A stretch of DNA of 64,000 nt from Pseudomonas sp. HOU2 (GCF_040729435.1 NZ_CP160398.1:2790001-2854000); one strand, 5' to 3'. Counted from the stretch's first letter, positions 1 to 9,226 are shown. The notes: generated by a model not told the origin, from the letters alone. Program-made: numbers and translations.

Positions 1-473
1 CCCGTGGCCTGGACATCGATGCGCTGGACATGGTGATCAACGTCGAACTGGCCCGCGACTCGGAAATCCACATTCACCGCGTTGGTCGTACCGGTCGTGC
101 CGGCGAGAAAGGCATCGCGGTCAGCCTCGTTGCGCCGTCCGAAGCGCATCGCGCGCAAGCCATCGAACAGTTGCAGAAAGCTCCGCTGAACTGGGATCAG
201 GTCGATAACCTCAAGTCCCAGGGCGGCGCCCCGCTGCAGCCACCGATGAGCACCCTGTGCATCGCCGGCGGGCGTAAAGACAAAGTGCGTCCGGGCGACA
301 TCCTCGGCGCACTGACTGGTGACGCCGGCATCCCCGGCGCGCAGGTCGGCAAGATCGCGATCTTCGACTTCCAGTCGTATGTCGCCGTTGAACGCACCGT
401 GGTCATGCAGGCGTTGCAGCGCCTGAACAACGGCAAGATCAAGGGCCGTTCGCTGCGCGTTCGCGTTTTGTAA
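1..473 (+). CDS. dbpA: ATP-dependent RNA helicase DbpA, C-terminal part (5' end outside window)
   Basis: This is the 3' end of a DEAD-box helicase; the reading frame enters at base 3 and ends at TAA 471-473. The visible part starts in helicase motif V (RGLDID) and continues through motif VI (HRVGRTGRAG). It then has a C-terminal domain of about 75 residues with the pattern KVRPGDILGAL and ending SLRVRVL, which matches the DbpA RNA-binding domain. In that family this domain recognises hairpin 92 of 23S rRNA and directs the helicase to late 50S subunit assembly. The N-terminal RecA domain lies outside the window. A pair of REP-type repeats follows directly, with no obvious separate terminator. 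Confidence 0.9.
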   Translation, partial: RGLDIDALDMVINVELARDSEIHIHRVGRTGRAGEKGIAVSLVAPSEAHRAQAIEQLQKAPLNWDQVDNLKSQGGAPLQPPMSTLCIAGGRKDKVRPGDILGALTGDAGIPGAQVGKIAIFDFQSYVAVERTVVMQALQRLNNGKIKGRSLRVRVL

Positions 474-492
474 AAACAACGCACGCCCCCCT

Positions 493-575
493 GTAGGAGC
501 TGCCGCAGGCTGCGATCTTTTGACTTTGTTTTTAAAGAGCAAGATCAAAAGATCGCAGCCTGCGGCAGCTCCTAC
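493..575. repeat. REP-type inverted repeat pair (GGAGCTGCCGCAGGCTGCGA family)
   Basis: Two near-perfect arms of about 30 bases, GTAGGAGCTGCCGCAGGC... and its reverse complement, enclose a short AT-rich loop. Both arms run into AAGATC/GATCTT. The element sits between dbpA and the flavoprotein gene. The same family recurs at 6251, 31391, 34502 and 41351. Confidence 0.85.
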
Positions 576-611
576 GGTTCGTTTTGTGGTGATATTTCAG
601 AGGACACCGTT

Positions 612-1790
612 TTGCGCTCTACCGAAGTCGTGATCATTGGCGCTGGCGCCGCAGGGTTGATGTGTGCACTGACCGCCGCCGGGCGTGGGCGTCAGGTGTT
701 GCTGCTCGATCATGCGAACAAGGCCGGCAAGAAAATCCTGATGTCCGGTGGTGGCCGCTGCAACTTCACCAACATGTACACCGAGCCGAGCAATTTCCTC
801 TCGGGTAACCCGCATTTCTGCAAATCGGCACTGGCGCGCTACACCCAGTGGGATTTCATCGGCATGGTCGCCAAGCACGGCGTGCCGTATCACGAGAAGA
901 AACTCGGTCAGCTGTTCTGCGATAACAAATCCAGCGACATCCTCGGCATGCTGCTCGACGAGTGCGATCAGGTCGGCGTCGAGCTGCACCTCGACACCTC
1001 GATCCAGACCATCGAAAAGGTCGAAAGCGGTTACCTGCTCGACACCACGCTCGGCCAGTTGCAGTGCCAGTCACTGGTGATCGCCACCGGCGGGCTGTCG
1101 ATCCCGACGCTGGGCGCTACCGGCTTCGGTTATCAGGTCGCCAGGCAATTCGGCCATGAACTGCTGCCGACCCGCGCCGGGCTGGTGCCGTTCACCATCA
1201 CCGACCAGCTCAAGGAACTCTGCACCGAGCTGTCCGGTACTTCGGTGGATTGTCTGGTCAGCTGCAACGAGCAGAGCTTTCGCGAGAACATCCTGTTCAC
1301 CCACCGTGGCCTCAGTGGCCCGGCGATTTTGCAGATCTCGTCGTTCTGGGAGCCGGGCGACACCGTGGAGATCAACCTGCTGCCGGATCACGACACCGCC
1401 GCGTGGCTGCAACAGCAAGTGGCCGAGCGCCCGAACAGCGAACTGAAAACCCTGCTCGGCGAAATCTTCACCAAGAAGATGGCCAACCTGCTGGCTGACA
1501 ACTGGTTCGTGTCCAAACCGATGAAGCAGTACACCCACGCAGAACTGGCGCAGATCGCCGACAAGCTCGGCAGCTGGAAAGTCGTCCCGGCCGGCACCGA
1601 AGGCTATCGCACCGCCGAGGTCACGCTGGGTGGCGTCGATACCCGCGAAGTGTCGTCCAAGACCATGGAGTCGCTGAAAAGCCCGGGGCTGTATTTTGTC
1701 GGCGAAGTGCTCGACGTCACCGGGCATCTGGGCGGTTTCAACTTCCAGTGGGCCTGGGCCTCGGGGTATGCGGCTGCGCAGTACGTCTGA
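612..1790 (+). CDS. HI0933/YhiN-family FAD-dependent flavoprotein
   Basis: The 392-residue protein is a predicted FAD/NAD(P)-binding oxidoreductase of the HI0933 (YhiN) family, whose physiological substrate is not established. An N-terminal dinucleotide-binding motif GAGAAGLMCA spans residues 10-19. The family signature SGGGRCNFTN is at 45-54, and a second glycine-rich segment, GHLGGFNFQWAWASGY, is near the C-terminus. The start is TTG, with AGAGGA about 8 bases upstream; no ATG gives the full dinucleotide fold. There is no signal peptide or membrane segment, so it should be cytoplasmic. It stands alone between two REP elements, so context gives no pathway. Confidence 0.88.
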   Translation: MRSTEVVIIGAGAAGLMCALTAAGRGRQVLLLDHANKAGKKILMSGGGRCNFTNMYTEPSNFLSGNPHFCKSALARYTQWDFIGMVAKHGVPYHEKKLGQLFCDNKSSDILGMLLDECDQVGVELHLDTSIQTIEKVESGYLLDTTLGQLQCQSLVIATGGLSIPTLGATGFGYQVARQFGHELLPTRAGLVPFTITDQLKELCTELSGTSVDCLVSCNEQSFRENILFTHRGLSGPAILQISSFWEPGDTVEINLLPDHDTAAWLQQQVAERPNSELKTLLGEIFTKKMANLLADNWFVSKPMKQYTHAELAQIADKLGSWKVVPAGTEGYRTAEVTLGGVDTREVSSKTMESLKSPGLYFVGEVLDVTGHLGGFNFQWAWASGYAAAQYV

Positions 1791-1820
1791 TTCCACTCTT
1801 CAGACCTGAAATGCAATCCC

Positions 1821-1910
1821 TGTGGGAGCTGGCTTGCCAGCGATGGCGGGCTGACATTCAACAGTGATGTTGGAGCTGCCGGCCTCATCGCTGGCAAGCC
1901 AGCTCCCACA
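1821..1910. repeat. REP-type inverted repeat pair (GGGAGCTGGCTTGCCAGCGA family)
   Basis: Arms reading TGTGGGAGCTGGCTTGCCAG and its reverse complement, about 30 bases each, enclose roughly 30 unrelated bases. The element lies downstream of the flavoprotein gene. Confidence 0.88.
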
Positions 1911-2053
1911 GTTTCTTTGTCCAGCCATGGAAATTGAGATCGGCACAACGGCTTAAAGGAACACTTTTTGCTGTCAGATGTGATCGGCGCCATTGCGTCG
2001 GCGTCATTACTGGCTCAATTTAGCGGCATCGCCTCGGAAGGCCTTCGCACTTC

Positions 2054-4237
2054 ATGTCCTCGACCTCGTTTCGTCAGTCTTTGCGGCGCCTGTGGGCGCT
2101 GGATAAATTCAGCTACAGCGTGCGGGTGTTCATCGCCCTGACCGGCAGCATGGCGCTGTGCTGGTATCAGGATGAAATGGGCCTGCTGATCCCGTTGTTC
2201 CTCGGGATCATCGCCAGCGCCCTGGCCGAGACCGACGACAGCTGGCAGGGCCGCCTCAACGCGCTGGCAGTGACACTGGTGTGTTTCAGTATCGCCGCGC
2301 TGTCGGTGGAACTGCTCTTCCCCTACCCCATCGTATTCGCCATCGCCCTGGCCTTGGCCAGCTTCGGCCTGACCATGCTCGGTGCGCTCGGCGAGCGTTA
2401 CGGCGCGATTGCCTCGGCGACGTTGATTCTGTCGGTTTACACCATGATCGGCGTGGATCAGCGCGGCGGCGCGGTCACCGATTTCTGGCACGAGCCGATG
2501 CTGCTGGTGGCGGGTGCCGCGTGGTACGGACTGCTGTCGGTGCTGTGGCAGGCGCTGTTTTCCAACCAGCCGGTGCAGCAGAGTCTGGCGCGGCTGTTCC
2601 GTGAACTGGGTTTCTATCTGAAGCTGAAAGCCTCGCTGTTCGAGCCGATCCGCCAACTGGACGTCGAAGCCCGACGGCTGGAACTGGCGCAGCAGAATGG
2701 CCGTGTGGTCGCCGCGCTGAACAGTGCCAAGGAAATCATTCTGCACCGGGTCGGCAACGGCCGTCCGGGTTCGAAAGTCAGCCGTTATCTGAAGCTGTAT
2801 TTCCTCGCCCAGGACATTCACGAACGCGCCAGCTCCTCGCACTATCCGTACAACGCGCTGGCCGATGCGTTCTTCCACAGCGATGTGCTGTTCCGCTGCC
2901 AGCGTTTGTTGCGCCAGCAGGGCAAGGCCTGCCGCGCATTGGCCGAATCGATCCAGATGCGCCAGCCGTTCGTCTACGACGCCAGTTTTGCCGAAGCACT
3001 GACTGACCTCGATGCCTCCCTTGAACACCTGCGCATCCAGAGCAATCCGGCGTGGCGCGGCCTCCTGCGCTCGCTGCGTGCCCTGGCAGCCAACCTCGGC
3101 ACCCTCGACCGTTTGCTCAGCGATGCGAGCAACCCCGACGCCCTGGCGGACGCCACCGACAGCAGCCTGCTCGATCGCTCGCCGCGCAACCTCAAGGACG
3201 TGTGGATTCGCCTGCGTACGCAACTGACACCGACGTCCTTGCTGTTCCGTCACGCCCTGCGCCTGCCGCTGGCGTTGAGTATCGGCTACGGCATGGTGCA
3301 CCTGATTCACCCGTCGCAGGGTTACTGGATCATACTCACCACGCTGTTTGTCTGCCAACCGAACTACGGCGCGACCCGGCGCAAACTCGGGCAGCGGATT
3401 CTCGGCACCGCCATCGGCCTGACCGTGGCCTGGGCACTGTTCGATCTGTTCCCCAGCCCGCTGGTGCAGTCGTGCTTCGCGATCGCCGCCGGGGTGGTGT
3501 TCTTTACCAACCGCACCACGCGCTACACCCTGGCGACCGCCGCGATCACGATCATGGTGCTGTTCTGCTTCAACCAGATCGGCGATGGCTACGGGCTGTT
3601 CCTGCCGCGCCTGTTCGATACCCTGCTCGGCAGCCTGATCGCCGGCCTGACGGTGTTCCTGTTCCTCCCGGACTGGCAGGGTCGGCGCCTGAACAAGGTG
3701 CTGGCCAACACCCTGACCTGCAACAGCATCTACCTGCGCCAGATCATGCAGCAATACGCCGCCGGCAAGAGCGACGACCTCGCCTATCGCCTGGCCCGGC
3801 GCAACGCGCACAACGCCGACGCGGCGCTGTCGACCACCTTGGCCAACATGCTGATGGAGCCGGGACATTTCCGGAAGGAAGCGGATGTCGGTTTCCGTTT
3901 TCTGGTGCTGTCGCACACCTTATTGAGTTACCTGTCAGGGCTTGGCGCACACAGGGAAACCCAATTACCAGCCGATGTGCGTGAGCATTTGATTGATGGT
4001 GCCGGGGTGAAGCTGGCGACGAGCATCGACGACATCGCCCAGGGCCTGGCGAACAAGCAACCGGTGGCGATTCAGAGTGACGAAGAAGAAGCGCTGGCCA
4101 ACGAGCTGGAACAGATGCCGGACGAGATCGATGAAGGGCAGCGGTTGGTGCAGACGCAACTGGCGTTGATCTGCCGGCAGTTGGGGCCATTGCGGACGTT
4201 GGCGGCGCATTTGATCAAGGACACCAGCGAGGCTTAA
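2054..4237 (+). CDS. yccS: YccS/FUSC-family inner membrane protein
   Basis: The 727-residue protein matches the YccS family of large FUSC-type membrane proteins, which are distantly related to aromatic-acid efflux pumps of the AaeB/FusC type. Hydrophobic helices cluster in two blocks, about residues 20-170 and 395-525. A hydrophilic cytoplasmic region separates them and another follows the second block. The second block carries the FUSC hallmark of several short helices in tandem (SIGYGMVHLIHPSQGYWIIL, then a run near ILGTAIGLTVAWALF). The length fits the usual 700-720 residues. The start is ATG without a strong Shine-Dalgarno. Substrate and function are not proven for this family. The gene is monocistronic, with REP elements on both sides. 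Confidence 0.82.
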   Translation: MSSTSFRQSLRRLWALDKFSYSVRVFIALTGSMALCWYQDEMGLLIPLFLGIIASALAETDDSWQGRLNALAVTLVCFSIAALSVELLFPYPIVFAIALALASFGLTMLGALGERYGAIASATLILSVYTMIGVDQRGGAVTDFWHEPMLLVAGAAWYGLLSVLWQALFSNQPVQQSLARLFRELGFYLKLKASLFEPIRQLDVEARRLELAQQNGRVVAALNSAKEIILHRVGNGRPGSKVSRYLKLYFLAQDIHERASSSHYPYNALADAFFHSDVLFRCQRLLRQQGKACRALAESIQMRQPFVYDASFAEALTDLDASLEHLRIQSNPAWRGLLRSLRALAANLGTLDRLLSDASNPDALADATDSSLLDRSPRNLKDVWIRLRTQLTPTSLLFRHALRLPLALSIGYGMVHLIHPSQGYWIILTTLFVCQPNYGATRRKLGQRILGTAIGLTVAWALFDLFPSPLVQSCFAIAAGVVFFTNRTTRYTLATAAITIMVLFCFNQIGDGYGLFLPRLFDTLLGSLIAGLTVFLFLPDWQGRRLNKVLANTLTCNSIYLRQIMQQYAAGKSDDLAYRLARRNAHNADAALSTTLANMLMEPGHFRKEADVGFRFLVLSHTLLSYLSGLGAHRETQLPADVREHLIDGAGVKLATSIDDIAQGLANKQPVAIQSDEEEALANELEQMPDEIDEGQRLVQTQLALICRQLGPLRTLAAHLIKDTSEA

Positions 4238-4250
4238 GGTGACCGGACTG

Positions 4251-4330
4251 GCCCCATCGCTGGCAAGCCAGCTCCCACATTGACTTGTGCACGCCGCAAA
4301 ACCTGTGGGAGCTGGCTTGCCAGCGATGAG
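4251..4330. repeat. REP-type inverted repeat pair (GGGAGCTGGCTTGCCAGCGA family)
   Basis: Two inverted arms (CATCGCTGGCAAGCCAGCTC and its complement) lie between the convergent yccS and binding-protein genes. The spacer is about 30 bases. Confidence 0.88.
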
Positions 4331-4365
4331 GGCATCAGCAACAACACAACTCTGGTATCAGATGC

Positions 4366-5103
4366 TCACATCCCATGCTGCCTCAGCAACTTGTCATAAC
4401 TCCCATCCGCCTTCATCGCCGCAATCGCCTTGTCGAACCCCGCCACAATCTGCTCATGCTGCGGATTCTTCAGACTCACCAGAATATGCAGGCTGTTCTC
4501 GCTCAACGGCTTGGGCAGGAACTCCACGGCGTTGCGCACTTTGGCTGATTCACGGGCCAGGTAATAGCGCGCGACGTATTCATCCTCCAGGGTCAGCTTG
4601 ACCCGATCCGCCGCCAGCATGCGCACGGCCATGGCGAAGTTATGCACAGGGACTTTCTCCAGCGCGGTATCGGCATCGAACGCCTGCGAGTAGGCATAAC
4701 CGCGCACCACCGCCACCGGGTAAGTGTGCAGTTGTTCCAGACTGCTGTAGTCCAGCGGCGTGTCCTTGCGCTTGAGAAAGCGGATGCGATTGAGCAGGTA
4801 CTCGCCAGAGAACTGGCCGATCTTGGTCCGTTCGTCGTTGTACCAGGCGTTGACCAGCACGTCGTATCGTCCTTCGCCCACCCCCAGCAGCGCCCGCGCC
4901 CACGGCACCTGCTCGTAGTCGCTGGCATAACCGGCCCGCGCCAGCGCGGTGCTGACGATGTCGGTGGCCAGGCCACCGTTGACCAGCGTGTCGTCGGTAA
5001 AGGGTGGCCAGATATCGAACACCAGCCGCAACTTGTCCGCTGCGGCGGTTTGGGCCAGCAAGAGCAATCCGATCAAAGCAAAGGCTCGATGCAGTCGCGG
5101 CAT
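4366..5103 (-). CDS. Periplasmic solute-binding protein (SBP family 3), orphan
   Basis: The 245-residue protein has an N-terminal signal peptide (basic start, leucine-rich core, cleavage near TAAADK at about residue 22). A type-3 extracellular solute-binding domain follows, of the kind that binds amino acids or similar small polar ligands. The early WPPF motif and the segment DVLVNAWYNDERT are typical of the family. No ABC permease or ATPase gene lies beside it. It may therefore work with a transporter encoded elsewhere or as a sensory ligand-binder; the ligand cannot be read from sequence. It is convergent with yccS across a REP element. A similar orphan occurs at 31526. Confidence 0.82.
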   Translation of the reverse strand: MPRLHRAFALIGLLLLAQTAAADKLRLVFDIWPPFTDDTLVNGGLATDIVSTALARAGYASDYEQVPWARALLGVGEGRYDVLVNAWYNDERTKIGQFSGEYLLNRIRFLKRKDTPLDYSSLEQLHTYPVAVVRGYAYSQAFDADTALEKVPVHNFAMAVRMLAADRVKLTLEDEYVARYYLARESAKVRNAVEFLPKPLSENSLHILVSLKNPQHEQIVAGFDKAIAAMKADGSYDKLLRQHGM

Positions 5104-5359
5104 GCTTGAAAATCCTTAGCGGGCGGGCTGCCCGGCGTGTTTTCAGTCAAAACCTAAAGGCCCCTTACCGGCGAAACCCAGGCCCTAACATTAGCTCATT
5201 GAAGCCAGTGCACAGCGCTTTCCAGCAGATTACACAAAGCAGCGAAGGTCGCGAGAAAGGAATGATGGCATTTTGACCTTTGTCACAGACTGTTCCGCCA
5301 TACAGACATCCAGGGCCTGTGCGCTTAGTATCGGGCGACGGATTTCAAGGAGTCGGAAG

Positions 5360-5812
5360 ATGACAATCGAGTGGATCTGCAAGCATCACAGCGATCTGGG
5401 CAAAGAACAGTTGTACGCGTTGCTGAAACTGCGCTCGGACGTATTTGTGGTCGAACAGAAATGCGCCTACCCGGACCTCGACGGCCAGGATCTGGACGGC
5501 GACACCCATCACCTCATGGGTTGGGAAGAGGATCAACTGTTGGCCTATCTGCGCCTGCTCGATCCAGAGTCCCAAGGCGGTGACGTGGTGATCGGGCGCG
5601 TGATCATTGCGCCGCAGGGCCGTGGCAAAGGGCTAGGGCATGTGATGATGGAACACGCGTTGAAACAGGCCGAGAAGCATTGGCCTCAGGTGCCGATCTA
5701 TCTGTCGGCGCAGGCGCATTTGCAGGGGTATTACGGCAGGTACGGGTTCGTGGCGGTGGGTGAGGAGTATCTGGAGGATGACATTCCGCACATAGGCATG
5801 CGTCGTTCCTGA
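5360..5812 (+). CDS. elaA: ElaA-type GNAT N-acetyltransferase
   Basis: The 150-residue protein is a GNAT-fold acetyltransferase closely resembling ElaA. The N-terminus has the family pattern LLKLRSDVFVVEQKCAYPDL, and the acetyl-CoA-binding loop QGRGKGLG lies about two thirds in. The ATG at 5360 is chosen because AAGGAG stands 7-8 bases upstream; the open frame extends 29 codons further but has no ribosome site there. It is soluble and probably cytoplasmic. The acceptor substrate of ElaA is unknown. Neighbours are unrelated and a REP pair follows immediately. Confidence 0.88.
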   Translation: MTIEWICKHHSDLGKEQLYALLKLRSDVFVVEQKCAYPDLDGQDLDGDTHHLMGWEEDQLLAYLRLLDPESQGGDVVIGRVIIAPQGRGKGLGHVMMEHALKQAEKHWPQVPIYLSAQAHLQGYYGRYGFVAVGEEYLEDDIPHIGMRRS

Positions 5813-5817
5813 GGCCC

Positions 5818-5910
5818 TCATCGCTGGCAAGCCAGCTCCCACAGGTTCAGCGGTTGTTCACAATAACTGTATTCGCTGGAGATCCTTGTGGGAGCTGGCT
5901 TGCCAGCGAT
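5818..5910. repeat. REP-type inverted repeat pair (GGGAGCTGGCTTGCCAGCGA family)
   Basis: Inverted arms CATCGCTGGCAAGCCAGCTC and complement flank about 40 bases. The element lies between elaA and the convergent small HTH gene. Confidence 0.88.
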
Positions 5911-5935
5911 TGTGTCAGCTCAAACAACGCAAGAC

Positions 5936-6232
5936 TCAGGGATAATCCAGCACAGCCTTGATCTGCCGCAGATTGCGCTCGATCCACCCGCGATCGATCG
6001 CCCCCCATTCGCGAATCCGATAGCGCCCGGCATGATTGCGCGCGCCCTCTTCCTGCTCGAACTCACATACGATATCCAGATCCGCCAGCGCCGCGATGGT
6101 GTCCTGCGCCGTGCGCCGGGGCATGCCGGTCACTTCGGTCAGCGCCGGGACGCTTGGGGCCAGGCCGCTGTCGATCAGGTAGGCCACGTACAGGCGCCGG
6201 TAAAAACTGCTTTTGGTCTTGCTTACGTCCAT
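5936..6232 (-). CDS. Small winged-helix-type DNA-binding protein
   Basis: The 98-residue protein looks like a winged helix-turn-helix domain. A first helix (FYRRLYVAYLID) precedes a likely HTH unit at residues 27-52 (VPALTEVTGMPRRTAQDTIA). A strand-rich wing with GRYRIREWG follows, and a final helix. No ligand domain is present, so it may be a simple repressor or a DNA-binding accessory. It is followed on the same strand by nothing close and lies about 70 bases downstream of the YgjP-like peptidase gene, with a REP-like sequence between. The regulatory targets are unknown. Confidence 0.72.
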   Translation of the reverse strand: MDVSKTKSSFYRRLYVAYLIDSGLAPSVPALTEVTGMPRRTAQDTIAALADLDIVCEFEQEEGARNHAGRYRIREWGAIDRGWIERNLRQIKAVLDYP

Positions 6233-6250
6233 CTAAACACTCCCAACGTT

Positions 6251-6300
6251 AAAAGATCGCAGCCTGCGGCAGCTCCTACAGATGCAATGCGATCTTTTGA
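6251..6300. repeat. REP-type repeat, short asymmetric copy
   Basis: One full arm (AAAAGATCGCAGCCTGCGGC) is followed after about 12 bases by only a remnant of the other arm (GCGATCTTTTGATC). Confidence 0.75.
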
Positions 6301-6303
6301 TCT

Positions 6304-6795
6304 TCATTGCATATCACGCCACGTCAGGTACACCCGCAGATCGAACTCGACCTGGTGATACCCCGGCAGCATGTGTTCGCACAATTTGTAGAAGGCCTTG
6401 TTGTGGTCCGATTCCTTGAAGTGCGCCAGTTCATGCACGACGATCATCTTCAGAAACTCGGGCGCCGCCTCCTTGAACAACGAGGCGATGCGAATCTCTT
6501 TCTTGGCCTTGAGCTTGCCACCCTGCACCCTTGAAACCGTGGTGTGCAGGCCCAGCGCGCGGTGCGTCAGGTCGAGGCGGTTGTCGAACAGCACTTTGTC
6601 GATGGCCGGTGCGTTGCGCAGGTATTCCTGCTTCAGGTCCAGCGCGTAGCTGTACAGCGCCTTGTCGCTCTGCACATCGTGACGCCCCGGATAGCGTTGG
6701 TTCAGGTAATCACCCAGACGCTGCTCAGCGATCAGTTGGCGCACCTGATCCTGCAATTGCGCGGGATAGGCCTGGAGGTATTTCAACGCAGTCAT
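6304..6795 (-). CDS. YgjP-like (M48/DUF45) zinc metallopeptidase
   Basis: The 163-residue protein belongs to the YgjP/DUF45 group of putative zinc peptidases. The HExxH motif HELAH sits about 40 residues from the C-terminus and is followed by a third histidine in KESDHNKAFY. This is the spacing seen in the SprT/WSS1-like group. There is no signal peptide. The frame opens with GTG two codons earlier, and the ATG is preferred; no clear Shine-Dalgarno helps decide. No in vivo substrate is established for this family. It precedes the small winged-helix gene on the same strand, separated by a REP copy. Confidence 0.82.
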   Translation of the reverse strand: MTALKYLQAYPAQLQDQVRQLIAEQRLGDYLNQRYPGRHDVQSDKALYSYALDLKQEYLRNAPAIDKVLFDNRLDLTHRALGLHTTVSRVQGGKLKAKKEIRIASLFKEAAPEFLKMIVVHELAHFKESDHNKAFYKLCEHMLPGYHQVEFDLRVYLTWRDMQ

Positions 6796-6838
6796 GGGCA
6801 CGGCAATACGGTTCGAAAAGAGCGCCAGTGTAACGAAT

Positions 6839-8962
6839 TCAAACCGGCAGCGCGCTCCAGTCGAAGGGCTCGGCGAAGCTGGCGGCGTCTTCGGAGGTCA
6901 GCGGACGCGCCACCAGGAAACCCTGCACATATTCGCAGCCATGCGCCTGCAGCCATTGATACTGTTCGATGGTTTCCACGCCTTCGGCGATCACCAGCAA
7001 GCCGTATTGTTTACAGAGATTGATCACGTTGCTGACCAGCGCCGCGTCGCGCGTCGAATCCGGCAGCCGCGCAATCAGGTGTCGATCGAGCTTGAGCGTG
7101 TCCAGTTCCAGATCACGCAGATGCGCCAGCGAGCAAGGCCCTGAACCGAAATCATCCAGCGCCACCCGCACCCCGAGATTGCGCAGCAAACGCAGCTGTT
7201 TGCGGGTTTCGTCGGGGTTGTGCATCAGCGCGTCTTCGGTGACTTCGACCTCCAGTTGCCGTGGCTGCAGCGCGTGCCGCTCCAGCACCTGACGCAACTC
7301 GGTGACCAGGTTCGGCAGACCGAACTGGGTGTTGCTCAAACTCACACCGAGCACCAGATCCTCGGCAAACAGGGTCTCCCAGGCTTTGCGCTGGCCGGCG
7401 CCGCGATGATAGATCCAGCTGCCGAGCCGACTGATCAGCCGCGCCTCTTCCAGTAACGGCAGGAACAGCCCCGGCGGCACATCGCCGACGCTCGGGTGCT
7501 GCCAGCGCAGCAGCGCCTCGAAACCGCGGATCTGCCCGCTGTCGATCGCCACTTGCGGCTGATACACCAGATTGAAATCGCGGTTCTCGATGGCGTTGCG
7601 CACGCTTTCCTCAAGCATCAGCCGCGAGCGGGCGCGACCGTTCATTTCGTGATCATAAAAACGATACTGCTGACGCCCGGCGCGCTTCGCCTCATACATG
7701 GCGATGTCCGAGGCGCGCAGCAAGCCGTCGAGGTTAGAACCGCAATCCGGGTAGGTGGCGATGCCGATACTCGCGCCGAGGGCGATGTCCAGTCCTTCGA
7801 TCTGCTGGCAGACCGATACCCGTTCGATGAGCTTCTCGGCAATCTTCGCTGCCTGCTCGGGAAACTCCAGATCGAGCAGCGCGGTGAACTCATCACCGCC
7901 CATGCGCGCCAGAATGTCGAACGGCCGCAGACAGGCTTTCAATTGCTCGGAGACCCAGCGCAGCACCCGGTCTCCGGCATCATGACCAAGGGAATCATTG
8001 ACCCGTTTGAAGCCATCGAGATCCAGATACAGCAGCACCCAGCTGCTGTCGCTGCGCTCACCGCGCAGCAGCAGGTTTTCCACCGTCTGATAAAAACCCC
8101 GGCGATTGAGCAGACCGGTCAACGGATCGGTGACCGCTTGAAATTCCAGCTGCTGATGCAGGTGACGCACCACCGACATGTCCAGCACCGTCACCACCAT
8201 CGCCCGCTGCTCGGCGGGCAACGGCGCACAGGACAACGCCACCGGCACTTGCTGCCCCGGCGCCGTGCGCAACAGCGCGTCGTGCAGACGCAAGGTCTCA
8301 CCGCGTTTATAACCGGCCAACAATTCGGAATCGGCCCACAGCGGAATGTGCGGTTTCTGCAGGAAATCGAGAAACTCCTTGCCCTCCAGCTCCTTCACCG
8401 GCGCGTTGAGCAATCGCGAAATCGCCGGGTTGGCGAAGCGGATCAAACCGTCCTCGCCGAGTACCAGAATCCCTTCTGCCGCGTTATCCAGCACCGAGGC
8501 ATTGAAGGCCCGCGCGACCTCCAGATCATGACTCAGGCGCTGCAAGGCGCGGCGGTTGCGCTGGTGTTCGAGCAACGCCTGGACTTTCGGTTTGAGGATC
8601 TGCGGATCGAACGGCTTGAACAGGTAATCCACCGCGCCACTGGCATAGCCCTTGATTACGGCATCCTGGGACTGTTCGTTGGCGGTGAGGAAAATGATCG
8701 GCGTGAGGCGTGTGCGCTGGCTGCCGCGCATCAGTCGCGCGACTTCAAAACCGTCCATGCCCGGCATCTGCACGTCCAGCAGCACCAGATCGACGTCGTG
8801 TTCGAGCAGCAGATTGAGTGCCTCGAAGCCGGAGGCGGCGGTCATGACGTGCCAATCCTGACGCTGCAGCAACGCGCGCATGCTGATCAGGTTTTCAGGG
8901 TAATCATCAACGATCAAAAGGACAGAGCTGCCTTCACCTGGCTGGGGTTGCGCGCATTCCAT
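6839..8962 (-). CDS. REC-PAS-GGDEF-EAL cyclic-di-GMP response regulator
   Basis: The 707-residue signalling protein has four domains in order. A receiver domain (about 12-128) has phosphoacceptor D63, the acidic pair D19/D20 and K116. A PAS domain (about 150-270) follows. The GGDEF domain (about 275-435) has GGDEF at 355-359 and an inhibitory RxxD site, RPFD, at 346-349. The EAL domain (about 445-700) has EAL at 482-484, DD at 603-604, K624, E660 and Q680. The usual VNxS segment reads VSLS, so the metal-ligand Asn is replaced by Ser541. It probably makes or degrades c-di-GMP under control of a phosphorelay, but no partner kinase is adjacent. The output direction cannot be decided from sequence. 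Confidence 0.9.
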   Translation of the reverse strand: MECAQPQPGEGSSVLLIVDDYPENLISMRALLQRQDWHVMTAASGFEALNLLLEHDVDLVLLDVQMPGMDGFEVARLMRGSQRTRLTPIIFLTANEQSQDAVIKGYASGAVDYLFKPFDPQILKPKVQALLEHQRNRRALQRLSHDLEVARAFNASVLDNAAEGILVLGEDGLIRFANPAISRLLNAPVKELEGKEFLDFLQKPHIPLWADSELLAGYKRGETLRLHDALLRTAPGQQVPVALSCAPLPAEQRAMVVTVLDMSVVRHLHQQLEFQAVTDPLTGLLNRRGFYQTVENLLLRGERSDSSWVLLYLDLDGFKRVNDSLGHDAGDRVLRWVSEQLKACLRPFDILARMGGDEFTALLDLEFPEQAAKIAEKLIERVSVCQQIEGLDIALGASIGIATYPDCGSNLDGLLRASDIAMYEAKRAGRQQYRFYDHEMNGRARSRLMLEESVRNAIENRDFNLVYQPQVAIDSGQIRGFEALLRWQHPSVGDVPPGLFLPLLEEARLISRLGSWIYHRGAGQRKAWETLFAEDLVLGVSLSNTQFGLPNLVTELRQVLERHALQPRQLEVEVTEDALMHNPDETRKQLRLLRNLGVRVALDDFGSGPCSLAHLRDLELDTLKLDRHLIARLPDSTRDAALVSNVINLCKQYGLLVIAEGVETIEQYQWLQAHGCEYVQGFLVARPLTSEDAASFAEPFDWSALPV

Positions 8963-9197
8963 GCTGCTTCTCTTGTCGGGACATCTCTTGTCGGACTATC
9001 GGCCGGTTTCTCGTGAAAACCGTACAGTTACTGAGCCATCACTCTAGTCGCGGATCTGTGAAAGCAGAAGCTGTCACGCCGCCATCATTTAGCCAAAGCG
9101 GCGACTTACCGACTAACGGTCACCCCTGCAGCCCCCGAAAACCGGCGTAGATGGCATTTCGACAGGATGTTGACGCCAATCATCTGCCAAACGGGCG

Positions 9198-9226
9198 TTA
9201 ACAAAAAACTCCTCTACGCTTATAAC
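9198..9226 (+). promoter_or_regulatory. Predicted sigma-70 promoter of the PL7 lyase gene
   Basis: TTAACA (9198-9203) and TATAAC (9221-9226) are separated by exactly 17 bases. They lie about 70 bases upstream of the lyase start. The rest of 8963-9297, between the two divergent genes, holds no other feature I can support. Confidence 0.55.

Noticed and set aside
2015..3916. 633-codon open frame antisense to yccS
   Set aside because: Gln/Arg/His-rich composition typical of an antisense shadow; yccS on the other strand is convincing.
7496..9016. 506-codon open frame antisense to the REC-PAS-GGDEF-EAL gene
   Set aside because: The opposite strand encodes all expected domains; this frame has none.
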